Positions 25,771 through 33,911 of a stretch of 64,000 nucleotides of DNA are shown piece after piece; positions within the stretch are counted from its first letter, which is position 1, and each line of letters opens with the position of its first letter. Origin of the DNA: Nocardioides humi (GTDB taxonomy: Bacteria > Actinomycetota > Actinomycetes > Propionibacteriales > Nocardioidaceae); contig NZ_CP041146.1 in assembly GCF_006494775.1 (NCBI RefSeq), positions 4,712,001-4,776,000 of the forward strand, read 5' to 3'. Under the pieces are notes generated by a model that worked only from the letters and a program-made list of their open reading frames with translations, did no database searches and was not told where the DNA came from. A program made the position numbers and the translations under genes.

Positions 25771-27252
25771 TCATGTCGTGTCGAGGAGTTCGACCCGGAG
25801 GTTGGCCGGGTTCGGGTAGGTCTCGCCGAGGATGGTGCCGTCGGGGGCGCGGAGCAGATCAATGCGAGCGGTGCCGCGAGGGGTGACCATGCGGGCGAGG
25901 CCGTGAGGGGTGATCCAGCGGTAGGCGGCGAGGCCGAGTTGGCGCACCTGGTAGCCACCGCCTCCGGCGGGGAGGCGGGCGTGGGTCTTGATCCGATGGT
26001 GCCTGCGGGTCAGTGGGGCGGCGTTGGCGTCGCCGGTCTGGTGGGGTGGGCCGCCGCGGGTTGGTGGGACGTAGGGGGTGGCGTGGTCCAGGTCGAGTCG
26101 GCCGGTGAGGCCGGCGCCGTTGGTGGAGTGGGGGAACACGTCGCCGCACATGCGCTGGATCGCCCGCTCCCGGACGACGGTGGGGTGCTCATAGGCGTTC
26201 ACGTTGCTGACGCCGGCCAGGTCGAGCACGGGCCGCAGGGAGATGTCGCGGCGGCCCAGGAGCTCGGCCAGCTGCTCGAGCAGGAAGGGCCCCAGCCCCT
26301 CGACCCGGGCCACACCCGGAAGGACGCCGGCCAGCGCGAGGGCGGAGAGGTGGACGTGCACGATCGCCCTGCGGGTCCGGGCCGGCTTGCGCGGCGCGGC
26401 TGACGCGGTCTCGTCGGAAGGGAACGGCTCGTGGAGGCCGTCGAGGAAGGCGGCCGCGGCGTGGGGGTTGGCCAGCAGGGTCAGGGCCTGGGCCCGCAAT
26501 TGGGACCGGGTGGCGGGCTGCTCGTCGCCGGCCAGGTCCTGGTTCGCGTCGAGGGCGTCGGCGAGATCGTCGATGACGGCGTCCAGCTCGACCGCCGCGC
26601 CGGCGGGCAGCCTCGCGGCGAGACGGCGGGTGGCGGCCTCGCCTCCACCGACGGCGCTCGGGTCGAGGATGTCGCCGGGGCGGGCGTGGGAGAGCCAGCA
26701 CCCGGTCTTGGCGGCATCGACGGCGACCCGCGCCTGATGGGCGGCCAAGTCGGCCTCGATCACCTTGGCCTCGGCGATCCGCAGGATCCGGCCCGGGGAC
26801 TCGTCGACAGCCGCCGCCACGGCGGTGTCGACCAGCCGCACCGCGTCGGGGTCCAGCTCCCGCGTCATCGACGCGACCTTGCGTGCCAGCCACACCGGCA
26901 TCCGCAGGTCGAGCACGTGGCGCCACACCAGCGGGAGCCGGTGGCGCAGGTCCAGCGCGGCGGCCGCGAGGTGCTGCACTCCGATGTGGCCGGCCCGGAA
27001 GGCGATCGCGAGCTCGGCGAGGCACAGCTCGGCGACCTCGGGTGTGCCGTCACCGCCGAGCCGGACCAGGCGGTCCCCGCCCCTCGCTACGGGTACGGCG
27101 TCGGGCCGGGCCTGCGGGTCGTCGCCGTGGCGGTCGCACCACTCCAGGACCAGGAGCAGCTGGTCGACCTCGGCCCGGCGCCGCGCGGACAGGTTGGACT
27201 CGGCGACGGCCAGCAGTTCCGCTGCGGTCAACTCTCGGAGGTCCAGGTCCAT
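25771..27252 (-). CDS. DUF222 (13E12-type) HNH endonuclease family protein, Cys-less HNH
   Basis: A 493-residue protein. Residues about 30-330 are the helical DUF222 region (LAELAIAFRAGHIGVQHLAAA, LARKVASMTRELDPDAVRLVD), and the end holds an HNH domain: LTGRLDLDHATPYVPP, NAAPLTRRHHRIKTHARLP. The HNH His and Asp are kept, but the usual zinc cysteines (CxxPHC and PCNLxxLC positions) are replaced, leaving FPHSTNGAG and APLTRRHH. Members of this family are spread widely in actinobacterial genomes and behave like mobile elements. ATG at 27252. 212 bp without a gene separate it from the ImmA gene. Confidence 0.82.
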   Translation of the reverse strand: MDLDLRELTAAELLAVAESNLSARRRAEVDQLLLVLEWCDRHGDDPQARPDAVPVARGGDRLVRLGGDGTPEVAELCLAELAIAFRAGHIGVQHLAAAALDLRHRLPLVWRHVLDLRMPVWLARKVASMTRELDPDAVRLVDTAVAAAVDESPGRILRIAEAKVIEADLAAHQARVAVDAAKTGCWLSHARPGDILDPSAVGGGEAATRRLAARLPAGAAVELDAVIDDLADALDANQDLAGDEQPATRSQLRAQALTLLANPHAAAAFLDGLHEPFPSDETASAAPRKPARTRRAIVHVHLSALALAGVLPGVARVEGLGPFLLEQLAELLGRRDISLRPVLDLAGVSNVNAYEHPTVVRERAIQRMCGDVFPHSTNGAGLTGRLDLDHATPYVPPTRGGPPHQTGDANAAPLTRRHHRIKTHARLPAGGGGYQVRQLGLAAYRWITPHGLARMVTPRGTARIDLLRAPDGTILGETYPNPANLRVELLDTT

Positions 27253-27298
27253 GTGCCTAGTGGATCACCAGGGTCCGACACAACCCCTGCCACCTGCC

Positions 27299-27949
27299 TC
27301 AGGGCACCCGGACCAGACAGCTCGTCGGCGTCGCGAACGGCCGGAGCAGCGGATCGTCCCCCTCGGGTACGTCGAGCAGGCCCGCGAGCATGCCGCCGTG
27401 CAGCGCACACACCAGCTCCTGGTGGGAGTCGACGAGCTCGCGGAACGGGCAGTTGAGCAGGTGGATCTCGCGGGGGCGGCGTACCGGCCGCGGCTCGGGG
27501 TCGAATCCCATCTCGGCGAGGACGGCGACCGCGGCGCCCGGTGTCGTACGACGGCCGCGGGAGCGCGCCGCGGCCAGCCGCGTGCCCCAGGCGCGGCCGG
27601 CGGCGTGGGCCGCCTCGGCCGGGTCGGGCGCGGTCGCGGCGAGGTCCTCGACGAGCACGTCGGCGAGCAGCCGGTAGTTGCGTTGGCCGCTGCGCGTCCC
27701 CTGCGGGGTGGGAAGGTAGACAGCGCGCGGGCGGCCCTTGCCGCCCGTCGGCCGGGACTCGTGCAGGACGAGGCCGGCGTCCTCCAGGGCGGTGGCGTGG
27801 AATCGCACGGTGTTGGGGTGGAGATCCAGGCCGGTCGCCAGGTCGTCGACGGTCACCGGCGCCGCGGCGGTGCGGATCGCGACCAGCACCCGGCCGCGGG
27901 TGCCGGTCACCTCGCTGTGGGGAGTGCCGACCGCGGAGGGAAGGGCCAT
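27299..27949 (-). CDS. HTH transcriptional regulator with C-terminal Cys cluster
   Basis: A 216-residue regulator with an N-terminal winged helix (TRGRVLVAIRTAAAPVTVDDLATGLDLHPNTVRFHATALEDAG, residues about 10-55) like ArsR/SufR-type proteins. The C-terminal domain contains HLLNCPFRELVDSH, ELVCALHGGML and TSCLVRVP: three Cys plus His in the order seen in SufR-like proteins that bind an Fe-S cluster, here offered as inference. ATG 27949 is used; ATGs at 27958 and 27970 are alternatives. It is divergent from the DUF2249 gene across an inverted repeat. Confidence 0.75.
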   Translation of the reverse strand: MALPSAVGTPHSEVTGTRGRVLVAIRTAAAPVTVDDLATGLDLHPNTVRFHATALEDAGLVLHESRPTGGKGRPRAVYLPTPQGTRSGQRNYRLLADVLVEDLAATAPDPAEAAHAAGRAWGTRLAAARSRGRRTTPGAAVAVLAEMGFDPEPRPVRRPREIHLLNCPFRELVDSHQELVCALHGGMLAGLLDVPEGDDPLLRPFATPTSCLVRVP

Positions 27950-27967
27950 AGGTCCCATTTTATACAA

Positions 27968-27995
27968 CATGACTGTGAATTAATCTCGAGTCATG
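27968..27995. promoter_or_regulatory. Inverted repeat between the HTH regulator and the DUF2249 gene
   Basis: CATGACT (27968-27974) and AGTCATG (27989-27995) form a perfect 7-bp inverted repeat with a 14-base AT-rich spacer. The right arm overlaps the DUF2249 ATG and the left arm touches the most upstream possible regulator ATG. It is a plausible autoregulatory operator for the Cys-containing regulator. Confidence 0.45.
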
Positions 27996-28274
27996 AACGA
28001 GCTGCCCCTGAGTGATGTGTCCGGCGACTGCGGCTGCGAGGAGGAGCACGGCGATCCGGTCCTCGACGTGCGTCCGGTGCCCCACGCGATCCGTCATGCG
28101 ACCGTGTTCGGCGCGCTGAGCGCCATCCGGTCGGGCCGGGCGATGGTGCTGGTGGCGCCGCACGACCCGCTGCCGCTGCTGGCGCAGATCGCCGACCGCG
28201 AGAACGGCGCCATCGAGGTCAGCTACCTCCAGCGCGGTCCGGAGGCCTGGCGGCTGCGCCTGGCACGCCGGTGA
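27993..28274 (+). CDS. DUF2249 domain protein
   Basis: A 93-residue protein with the DUF2249 pattern: VLDVRPVPHAIRHATVFGAL, GRAMVLVAPHDPLPLLAQI, ENGAIEVSYLQRGPEAWRLRL. The His in APHDPLPLL is conserved in this family, which is often linked to denitrification, hemerythrin-like or molybdenum-enzyme genes. The N-terminus adds DCGCEEEH, a possible metal-binding motif. Function is unknown. It is divergent from a putative Fe-S regulator and 128 bp before a cupin gene and the maturation genes for a molybdenum hydroxylase. Confidence 0.8.
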   Translation: MNELPLSDVSGDCGCEEEHGDPVLDVRPVPHAIRHATVFGALSAIRSGRAMVLVAPHDPLPLLAQIADRENGAIEVSYLQRGPEAWRLRLARR

Positions 28275-28402
28275 CCACGAGGCGTCCGGCCGCCCGGACG
28301 CTGCCCGGACGCTGCCCGCCCGAGCACGGCCTTGCGCGGAAGGCCGAAGATGGCAGGATCACCCGGAGCGGCCGCGGGCCGCGAGCAGAGGAGGGCTTCA
28401 GC

Positions 28403-28729
28403 ATGGACGGCACATCTCTGACCGCACTGGCGGAGCAGCAGCTCGAGACCGCGCGCGAGGCCCACAGCGGCCGCGCCGCCGTCACCGTGTACGGCGGCCA
28501 CGAGCATCGGCTGCGGCAGACGCTCATCGCGCTGCGGGCGGGCACGCGTCTCGGCGAGCACGACGCGCCGGAGGAGGCGACCCTGCAGGTCCTCGACGGC
28601 GAGGTCGCGCTCCACGCGGGCTCCCAGGTGTGGAACGGAAGCGCGGGCGACCACCTCACGATCCCGCCGCAGCGCCACGACCTCGAGGCGCTGACCGACG
28701 CCGCGGTCTTGCTCACGGTCGCCACCTGA
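28403..28729 (+). CDS. Cupin-domain protein
   Basis: A 108-residue single-domain cupin: ETAREAHSGRAAVTVYGGHEHRLRQTLIAL, then GEHDAPEEATLQVLDGEVALHAG and GDHLTIPPQRHDLEALTDAAVLL. The H-x-H and E positions of motif 1 are partly kept and the His in motif 2 is PQRHDL. ATG 28403 is preferred over in-frame codons back to 28271 because of GAGGAGGG just upstream. The ligand or reaction is unknown. It is followed within 30 bp by the MobA-like gene, so it may belong to that operon. Confidence 0.75.
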   Translation: MDGTSLTALAEQQLETAREAHSGRAAVTVYGGHEHRLRQTLIALRAGTRLGEHDAPEEATLQVLDGEVALHAGSQVWNGSAGDHLTIPPQRHDLEALTDAAVLLTVAT

Positions 28730-28758
28730 GCACCGGATGAGCACCGGATGAGCCTCAC

Positions 28759-29352
28759 GTGAGCACCGTGCGCGGCCTCCTCCTCGCCGCCGGCGCGGGG
28801 ACCCGGATGGGCATGCCGAAGGCCCTGGTCCGCGACGACGACGGCCGGTCCTGGCTGACCCGGTCGGTCCAGGTGCTGCGCGACGGCGGCTGTGCCGGTG
28901 TGACGGTGGTCCTCGGCGCGGCCGCCGACGAGGCAGAGGGGGTGCTGGCCGACGGCCCGGCCGACCTCGCCGCCGTCGAGGTCGTCCGCGCGCACGCGTG
29001 GGAGGCGGGCATGGGCGCGTCCCTGCGCGCCGGACTCCGGATCCTCGCCGACCACGACGGGGACGCCGCGCTGATCCACCTCGTCGACCTCCCCGACGTG
29101 ACCGCGGAGGTCGTCGCCCGGGTCCTCGCCGAGGGCGCGGGCAGCGGCACCGCGGCGCTCGCCCGGGCGTCGTACGACGGCGTGCCGGGCCACCCGGTCC
29201 TGCTGGGCCGCGACCACTGGGAGCCGGTCGCCGAGAGCGCGGCGGGGGACCGGGGCGCCCGGGAGTACCTCGCCGCCCACGACCCGCTGCTGATCGAGTG
29301 CGGCGACCTCGCCACCGGAGCAGACGTCGATCACCGACGCAATCCCCGTTGA
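28759..29352 (+). CDS. MobA-like nucleotidyltransferase (molybdenum cofactor cytidylyl-/guanylyltransferase)
   Basis: A 197-residue NTP transferase: GLLLAAGAGTRMGMPKALV is the nucleotide-binding loop, followed by VVLGAAADEAEGVL, WEAGMGASLRAGL and HLVDLPDVTAEVV with the metal-binding Asp. The family (MocA/MobA) adds CMP or GMP to molybdopterin. Next to MoxR, VWA and XdhC genes, a role in making the MCD form of the cofactor for a xanthine-oxidase-family enzyme is likely. GTG 28759 start. Confidence 0.83.
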   Translation: MSTVRGLLLAAGAGTRMGMPKALVRDDDGRSWLTRSVQVLRDGGCAGVTVVLGAAADEAEGVLADGPADLAAVEVVRAHAWEAGMGASLRAGLRILADHDGDAALIHLVDLPDVTAEVVARVLAEGAGSGTAALARASYDGVPGHPVLLGRDHWEPVAESAAGDRGAREYLAAHDPLLIECGDLATGADVDHRRNPR

Positions 29353-29405
29353 CATTGGCAACACTTGCCAACCTCACGCCAACGACCGCCCCCTAGCCTG
29401 GGTGC

Positions 29406-30284
29406 ATGGACACCCGCGTCGCCGATCTCGCGCGCCGGCTGGAGGAGACCGGCTACCTCTGTGACGACGAGCTGGCGACGGTGCTCTTCCTGTCGCTCGA
29501 GATGTCCCGGCCGCTGCTCCTGGAGGGCGAGCCCGGGACGGGCAAGACCGCGCTGGCGGAGGCGATCGCGGAGGCGCTCGACCAGCCGCTGATCCGGTTG
29601 CAGTGCTACGAGGGGATCGACGCCACGCAGGCGCTCTACGACTGGGACTTCCCGCGCCAGATCCTGCACCTGCGCGCCCTGGAGGCGCTGTCCGGCGGCA
29701 GCCGCGGCGACGTCGAGGAGGCCGAGAAGAGCCTGTACGACGAGCGGTTCCTCCTGGCGCGACCGGTGCTGGCCGCGCTGCAGCAGAGCCCGGCGGTGCT
29801 GCTCATCGACGAGGTGGACCGTGCCGACGACGAGTTCGAGGCGTTCCTCCTGGAGGTGCTCTCGACCTTCCAGGTGACCATCCCCGAGCTCGGCACCGTC
29901 CAGGCGGCCACGCCGCCCACCGTCGTCCTGACCTCCAACCGCACCCGTGAGCTGCACGACGCGCTCAAGCGCCGCTGCCTCTACCACTGGATCGACCACC
30001 CGGGCCTGGAGCGCGAGGTGGCGATCGTGCGTCGCCGGGCGCCGGAGGTGAGCGCGGCCCTGGCCCGGCAGGTGGTCGAGGTGGTCCAGCAGCTGCGCGC
30101 CGGCGGCGACCTGCTCAAGCCGCCCGGCGTGGCCGAGACCCTCGACTGGGCGCGCGCCCTGCAGCACCTCGGCACCGCCGAGCTCGACGTCGAGAGCGCG
30201 GCGAGGACCCTCGGCGCGCTGGTGAAGTACCGCGACGACGCCGAGCGGGTGCGCGCCGCGCTCGAGCGGATGCTGGCGCGATGA
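29406..30284 (+). CDS. MoxR-family AAA+ ATPase (CoxD-like)
   Basis: A 292-residue ATPase with Walker A LLEGEPGTGKTALAEAIA, Walker B VLLIDEVDRADDEFEAFLLE, sensor PPTVVLTSNRTRELHDALKRRC. The extension near QALYDWDFPRQILHLR is typical of CoxD, which helps insert sulfur/copper in CO-dehydrogenase-type enzymes. It overlaps the VWA gene by 4 bp (ATGA), so the two proteins probably act as a MoxR-VWA chaperone pair. Confidence 0.88.
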   Translation: MDTRVADLARRLEETGYLCDDELATVLFLSLEMSRPLLLEGEPGTGKTALAEAIAEALDQPLIRLQCYEGIDATQALYDWDFPRQILHLRALEALSGGSRGDVEEAEKSLYDERFLLARPVLAALQQSPAVLLIDEVDRADDEFEAFLLEVLSTFQVTIPELGTVQAATPPTVVLTSNRTRELHDALKRRCLYHWIDHPGLEREVAIVRRRAPEVSAALARQVVEVVQQLRAGGDLLKPPGVAETLDWARALQHLGTAELDVESAARTLGALVKYRDDAERVRAALERMLAR

Positions 30285-31471
30285 CCGACTTCTTGACCGG
30301 CTCTGACGCTTCTCGCCCGTTGCAACGGCCAGGAAGCGCAGGAATCACCGCTGAAGAGGTGATTCCTGCCCACGACGCCGACGAGATCCTGCTCGGCTTC
30401 GCGACCGCGCTCCGGGCAGCGGGGGTGCCGGTGACCCAGGACCGCACCCGGGCCTACCTGGACGCCGTGGCGCTCGTCGGCATCGGCGACCGCACGGCGA
30501 CCCGCGCGGCGGGGCGCGCCACGCTCTGCGCGACGCCGGAGGACCTCGAGCGCCACGACCGGGTCTTCGACGAGTGGTTCCACCGCGACGTCGTCACCCC
30601 GACGAGCAGGCCGCGGACCGTCCAGCCCCAGCCGGCCGCGGCGCTCCTGCCCGACGACCAGGACACGACAGCGACGGCGGGCCAGGACGACGACCCGGTG
30701 CGGGCCGCGGCCAGCGCCGCCGAGGTGCTGCGGCATCGCGACGTCGCGACCCTCGATCCGGTCGAGCGGGCCCGGCTCGCGGCGATGTTCGCGACGCTGC
30801 CGGTCCGGCTGCCGTGGCGGCCGACCGCGCGCCGTACCCCGCACCGGCGGGGCGACGTCGACGCGTCCCGCACACTGCGCGCGAGCCTGCGCCGGATGGG
30901 GGAGCCGGCCGAGATCCACCGCCGCCGGCGCACGACCCGCCCCCGGCGCGTGGTGCTGCTGATCGACGTGTCCGGCTCGATGAGCGGGTACGCCGACGCG
31001 CTGCTCCGCCTCGCCCACCGGGTCACGCAGGCCGGACCCGACCGGGTCGAGGTGTTCAGCCTCGGCACCCGGCTGACCCACCTCACCCGTGCACTGCGGC
31101 GCCGCGACCCGGACCGCGCGATCGCGGCGGCGGGCGACGTCGTACCGGACTGGTCCGGCGGCACCCGGCTCGGCGAGACGCTCCGGGCGTTCCTCGACCG
31201 GCACGGCCGTCGCGGGATGGCGAGGGGCGCCGTGGTGGTCGTCTTCAGCGACGGCTGGGAGCGTGGGGACGCCGCGTTGCTGGCCGAGCAGGTCGACCGG
31301 CTGCGCCGCATCGCGCACCGGGTGATCTGGGTCAACCCGCACCGCGGCAAGGACGGCTACGCCCCGGTGCAGCAGGGGATCGTCGCCGTCCTGCCCCATG
31401 TCGACGCGTTCCTGGCCGGCCACTCGCTGGCGACCTTCGACGCGCTGCTCGAGGAGGTCGGCCATGCGTGA
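30281..31471 (+). CDS. VWA-domain protein (CoxE-like)
   Basis: A 396-residue protein. The C-terminal half is a von Willebrand A domain with MIDAS motif LIDVSGSMSGYADALL and later GGTRLGETLRAFL and VVFSDGWERGD. The N-terminal half (ILLGFATALRAAGVPVTQDRTRAYLDA, RHDRVFDEWFH) matches CoxE proteins. It works with the MoxR ATPase in maturing molybdenum hydroxylases. Its last 8 bases overlap the XdhC gene. Confidence 0.87.
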   Translation: MTDFLTGSDASRPLQRPGSAGITAEEVIPAHDADEILLGFATALRAAGVPVTQDRTRAYLDAVALVGIGDRTATRAAGRATLCATPEDLERHDRVFDEWFHRDVVTPTSRPRTVQPQPAAALLPDDQDTTATAGQDDDPVRAAASAAEVLRHRDVATLDPVERARLAAMFATLPVRLPWRPTARRTPHRRGDVDASRTLRASLRRMGEPAEIHRRRRTTRPRRVVLLIDVSGSMSGYADALLRLAHRVTQAGPDRVEVFSLGTRLTHLTRALRRRDPDRAIAAAGDVVPDWSGGTRLGETLRAFLDRHGRRGMARGAVVVVFSDGWERGDAALLAEQVDRLRRIAHRVIWVNPHRGKDGYAPVQQGIVAVLPHVDAFLAGHSLATFDALLEEVGHA

Positions 31472-32582
31472 GGTCCTGCCCCAGCTGCTGCGGTGGTGGG
31501 AGGCCGGGGAGACGGTCGGGATGGGCACCGTCGTGGCCACCTTCCGCTCCGCCCCACGGCCGCCGGGCGCCTCGATGCTGGTCGGGCCGGACGCGTCCGC
31601 GGTCGGCTCGGTCTCCGGCGGCTGCGTGGAGGGCGCGGTCTACGACCTGGCCCAGGAGGTCATCACCTCCGGCACGCCGACCCTGCAGCGCTACGGCGTC
31701 TCCGACGACGACGCCTTCGCGGTCGGCCTCACCTGCGGCGGCATCCTCGACGTCTACGTCGAGAAGGTGAACCGGCAGACCTTCCCCGAGCTCGGCGAGA
31801 TCGCCGTCGACATCGAGGACGGACGGCCGGTGGCGGTGGCCACCGTCGTCGACCATCCCGACCCGTCGTACGTCGGCCGGCGGATGGTCGTGCGTCCCGA
31901 GCAGGCGCCGGCGGGCACCCTCGGCAGTCCTCGCATCGACGCCGCGGTGCACGACGACGCGCTCGGCCTGCTGGCATCGGGTCACCACGGCACGCTGACC
32001 TACGGCCCCGACGGCGAGCGGCGCGGCGAGGGGATGCGGGTGTTCGTGTGGGCGTTCGCGCCGGCGCCGCGGATGCTGGTCTTCGGCGCGATCGACTTCG
32101 CCGCGGCGGTGGCGCGGGTCGGCGGCTTCCTGGGCTACCACGTGACGGTCTGCGACGCGCGGCCCGTGTTCGCCACGACCAGCCGGTTTCCGGGGGCCGA
32201 CGAGGTCGTCGTGGAGTGGCCGCACCGCTATCTCGCCGCGGAGCAGGAGGCGGGGCGGATCGACGCCCGCACGGTGATCACCGTGCTGACCCACGACCCG
32301 AAGTTCGACGTGCCGCTGCTGGAGGTGGCGCTGCGGCTGCCCGAGGTCGGGTACGTCGGCGCGATGGGCTCGCGCCGTACCCACGAGGACCGGATCGAGC
32401 GTCTCCGCGAGGCCGGCCTCACCGACGTCGAGCTGGCCGGCCTGCGCAGCCCGATCGGCCTCGACCTCGGCGCCCGCACGCCCGAGGAGACCGCGATCAG
32501 CATCGCCGCCGAGATCGTCGCCGGCCGCTGGGGCGGCTCGGGGGAGCCGCTCGGCGTGCTCTCGGGCCGCATCCACGCCTGA
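31464..32582 (+). CDS. XdhC/CoxI-family molybdenum cofactor chaperone
   Basis: A 372-residue protein with an N-terminal XdhC/CoxI segment (VGMGTVVATFRSAPRPPGASML, SVSGGCVEGAVYDLAQEV, VGLTCGGILDVYVE) and a C-terminal Rossmann-like domain (MLVFGAIDFAAAVARVGGFLGYHVTVCDARP, VGYVGAMGSRRTHEDR, IGLDLGARTPEE). XdhC binds Moco, supports its sulfuration and delivers it to xanthine dehydrogenase-type enzymes. ATG 31464 lies inside the VWA gene end. No hydroxylase subunit genes follow in the window. Confidence 0.9.
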   Translation: MREVLPQLLRWWEAGETVGMGTVVATFRSAPRPPGASMLVGPDASAVGSVSGGCVEGAVYDLAQEVITSGTPTLQRYGVSDDDAFAVGLTCGGILDVYVEKVNRQTFPELGEIAVDIEDGRPVAVATVVDHPDPSYVGRRMVVRPEQAPAGTLGSPRIDAAVHDDALGLLASGHHGTLTYGPDGERRGEGMRVFVWAFAPAPRMLVFGAIDFAAAVARVGGFLGYHVTVCDARPVFATTSRFPGADEVVVEWPHRYLAAEQEAGRIDARTVITVLTHDPKFDVPLLEVALRLPEVGYVGAMGSRRTHEDRIERLREAGLTDVELAGLRSPIGLDLGARTPEETAISIAAEIVAGRWGGSGEPLGVLSGRIHA

Positions 32583-32696
32583 GACGCCTCTATCCACAGC
32601 CCCGCGACCCTTCTTTGACATCGCCGCCGCCCTGAGGTCGACTGTGCCTGCCCATCTTGAGATGGGCATACCCACACGACATCTCGGGAGTCCATC

Positions 32697-33173
32697 ATGA
32701 GAAGAAGCACGTCCGGCGGCGTCAAGAGACTGATCGGCGGACCGGTGGTGACGGCGGCGCTCGTCATCGCCGGCACCGCGGTCCCGGCCCTCGCGTCCCC
32801 CTACTACTCGGCGGCCAGTCCGCTCAAGGCGATCCAGAACGGGAAGTCCCAGGCCGAGTCGTTCGGGAGCTTCTCGATCCGCAACCTCTCCTACGCCCGC
32901 AACGACTACAGCTACCGCGATCCCCGGCCCGGCGGCGACAAGGTCTACGTCGAGACCTTCTACGACTGGTACCTCGGCGCCACGCTCAGGTCGCAGATCG
33001 GCACCGACACCAGCCCGAAGTACAACAAGGCGGCCTGGACGGCCAGCGCCGACCAGCACGAGCTGCGCGGCGGCGGCAACGGGGTCCGGATCAGGACGAA
33101 CGTGTGCGAGGACCACGGTGTCCTGATCAAGGACCCGTGCAGCGTCAAGCCGACCCAGTTCTTCAACTACTGA
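32697..33173 (+). CDS. Unknown secreted 158-residue protein
   Basis: A short exported protein. Residues 1-33 form a signal peptide (basic start, hydrophobic GGPVVTAALVIAGTAVPALA, cleavage after ALA-S). The mature part has SFGSFSIRNLSYARNDYSYRD, FYDWYLGATLRSQIG and two Cys (VCEDHGV, DPCSVKPTQ) that could form a disulfide. No known domain is recognised. It is followed 13 bp later by an ABC transporter operon and could be part of the same transcript. A 114-bp gap before it may hold the promoter. Confidence 0.7.
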   Translation: MRRSTSGGVKRLIGGPVVTAALVIAGTAVPALASPYYSAASPLKAIQNGKSQAESFGSFSIRNLSYARNDYSYRDPRPGGDKVYVETFYDWYLGATLRSQIGTDTSPKYNKAAWTASADQHELRGGGNGVRIRTNVCEDHGVLIKDPCSVKPTQFFNY

Positions 33174-33185
33174 GGACGGTGCGGG

Positions 33186-33911
33186 TTGTCGCTCTCGGTC
33201 GCCTGCAGCCATGAGTACGGCGCCGGGAGGCCCGCGCTCGTCGAGGTCGACCTCACGCTGCGGGCGGGGGTCACCGGCCTGCTCGGCGTCAACGGTGCGG
33301 GGAAGACCACCCTGCTCCGGGTGATGTCGGGCGGGCTGAGGCCGAGCGTGGGGGACGCGGCCGTCGACGGGACGTCCCTGTACGGCCGCCGCCGGCGGCA
33401 GGCGCTGTCCCGGGTCGGATACCTGCCGCAGCACTTCGACGCGCCCCGGCGCGCGAAGGTCGGGGACGTGCTGCGCTATCTCGGCTGGATGCGGGGTCTC
33501 GACACCGCCCGGGCGAGGGCGGCCGCCGACCGCCTGCTGGAGGTCGTGGGCCTGGCCGACCGGGCGGACGCGCCGATGGGGTCGCTGTCGGGCGGCATGA
33601 AGCGGCGCGTGGGCTTCGCGCAGAGCCTGATGGCCGACCCCGAGGTGCTGCTCCTGGACGAGCCCACCACCGGGCTCGACCCCGAGCAGCGCGCGGCCAT
33701 GCGCGCCGTGATCGCCGCGCAGGAGCGAGCGGGCGTGACCGTGGTCAGCAGCCACCTGATCGAGGACATCTCGACCCTGGCCGACCGCCTGATCGTCCTC
33801 GAGCAGGGCCGGGTGCTGTTCGACGACAGCATGGAGGCCTTCCGGAGGACGGCCGAGGGGACCGACGAGGAGCGCTTCCTGCGGCTGCTGACCACGGAGC
33901 GCCGCTCATGA
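33186..33911 (+). CDS. ABC transporter ATP-binding protein
   Basis: A 241-residue ATPase with Walker A LGVNGAGKTTLLR, Q-loop GYLPQHFDAP, signature GSLSGGMKRRVGFAQSL, Walker B VLLLDEPTTGLDPEQ, and H-loop VVSSHLIED. Pattern fits drug/antibiotic-type exporters with separate membrane subunits. The start is a TTG at 33186, 13 bp after the secreted-protein gene. It overlaps the permease gene by 4 bp (ATGA). Confidence 0.9.
   Translation: MSLSVACSHEYGAGRPALVEVDLTLRAGVTGLLGVNGAGKTTLLRVMSGGLRPSVGDAAVDGTSLYGRRRRQALSRVGYLPQHFDAPRRAKVGDVLRYLGWMRGLDTARARAAADRLLEVVGLADRADAPMGSLSGGMKRRVGFAQSLMADPEVLLLDEPTTGLDPEQRAAMRAVIAAQERAGVTVVSSHLIEDISTLADRLIVLEQGRVLFDDSMEAFRRTAEGTDEERFLRLLTTERRS

Noticed and set aside
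28271..28402. Longer N-terminus for the cupin gene
   Set aside because: The upstream codons are Arg/Pro-rich and overlap the DUF2249 end. A good ribosome-binding site precedes ATG 28403.
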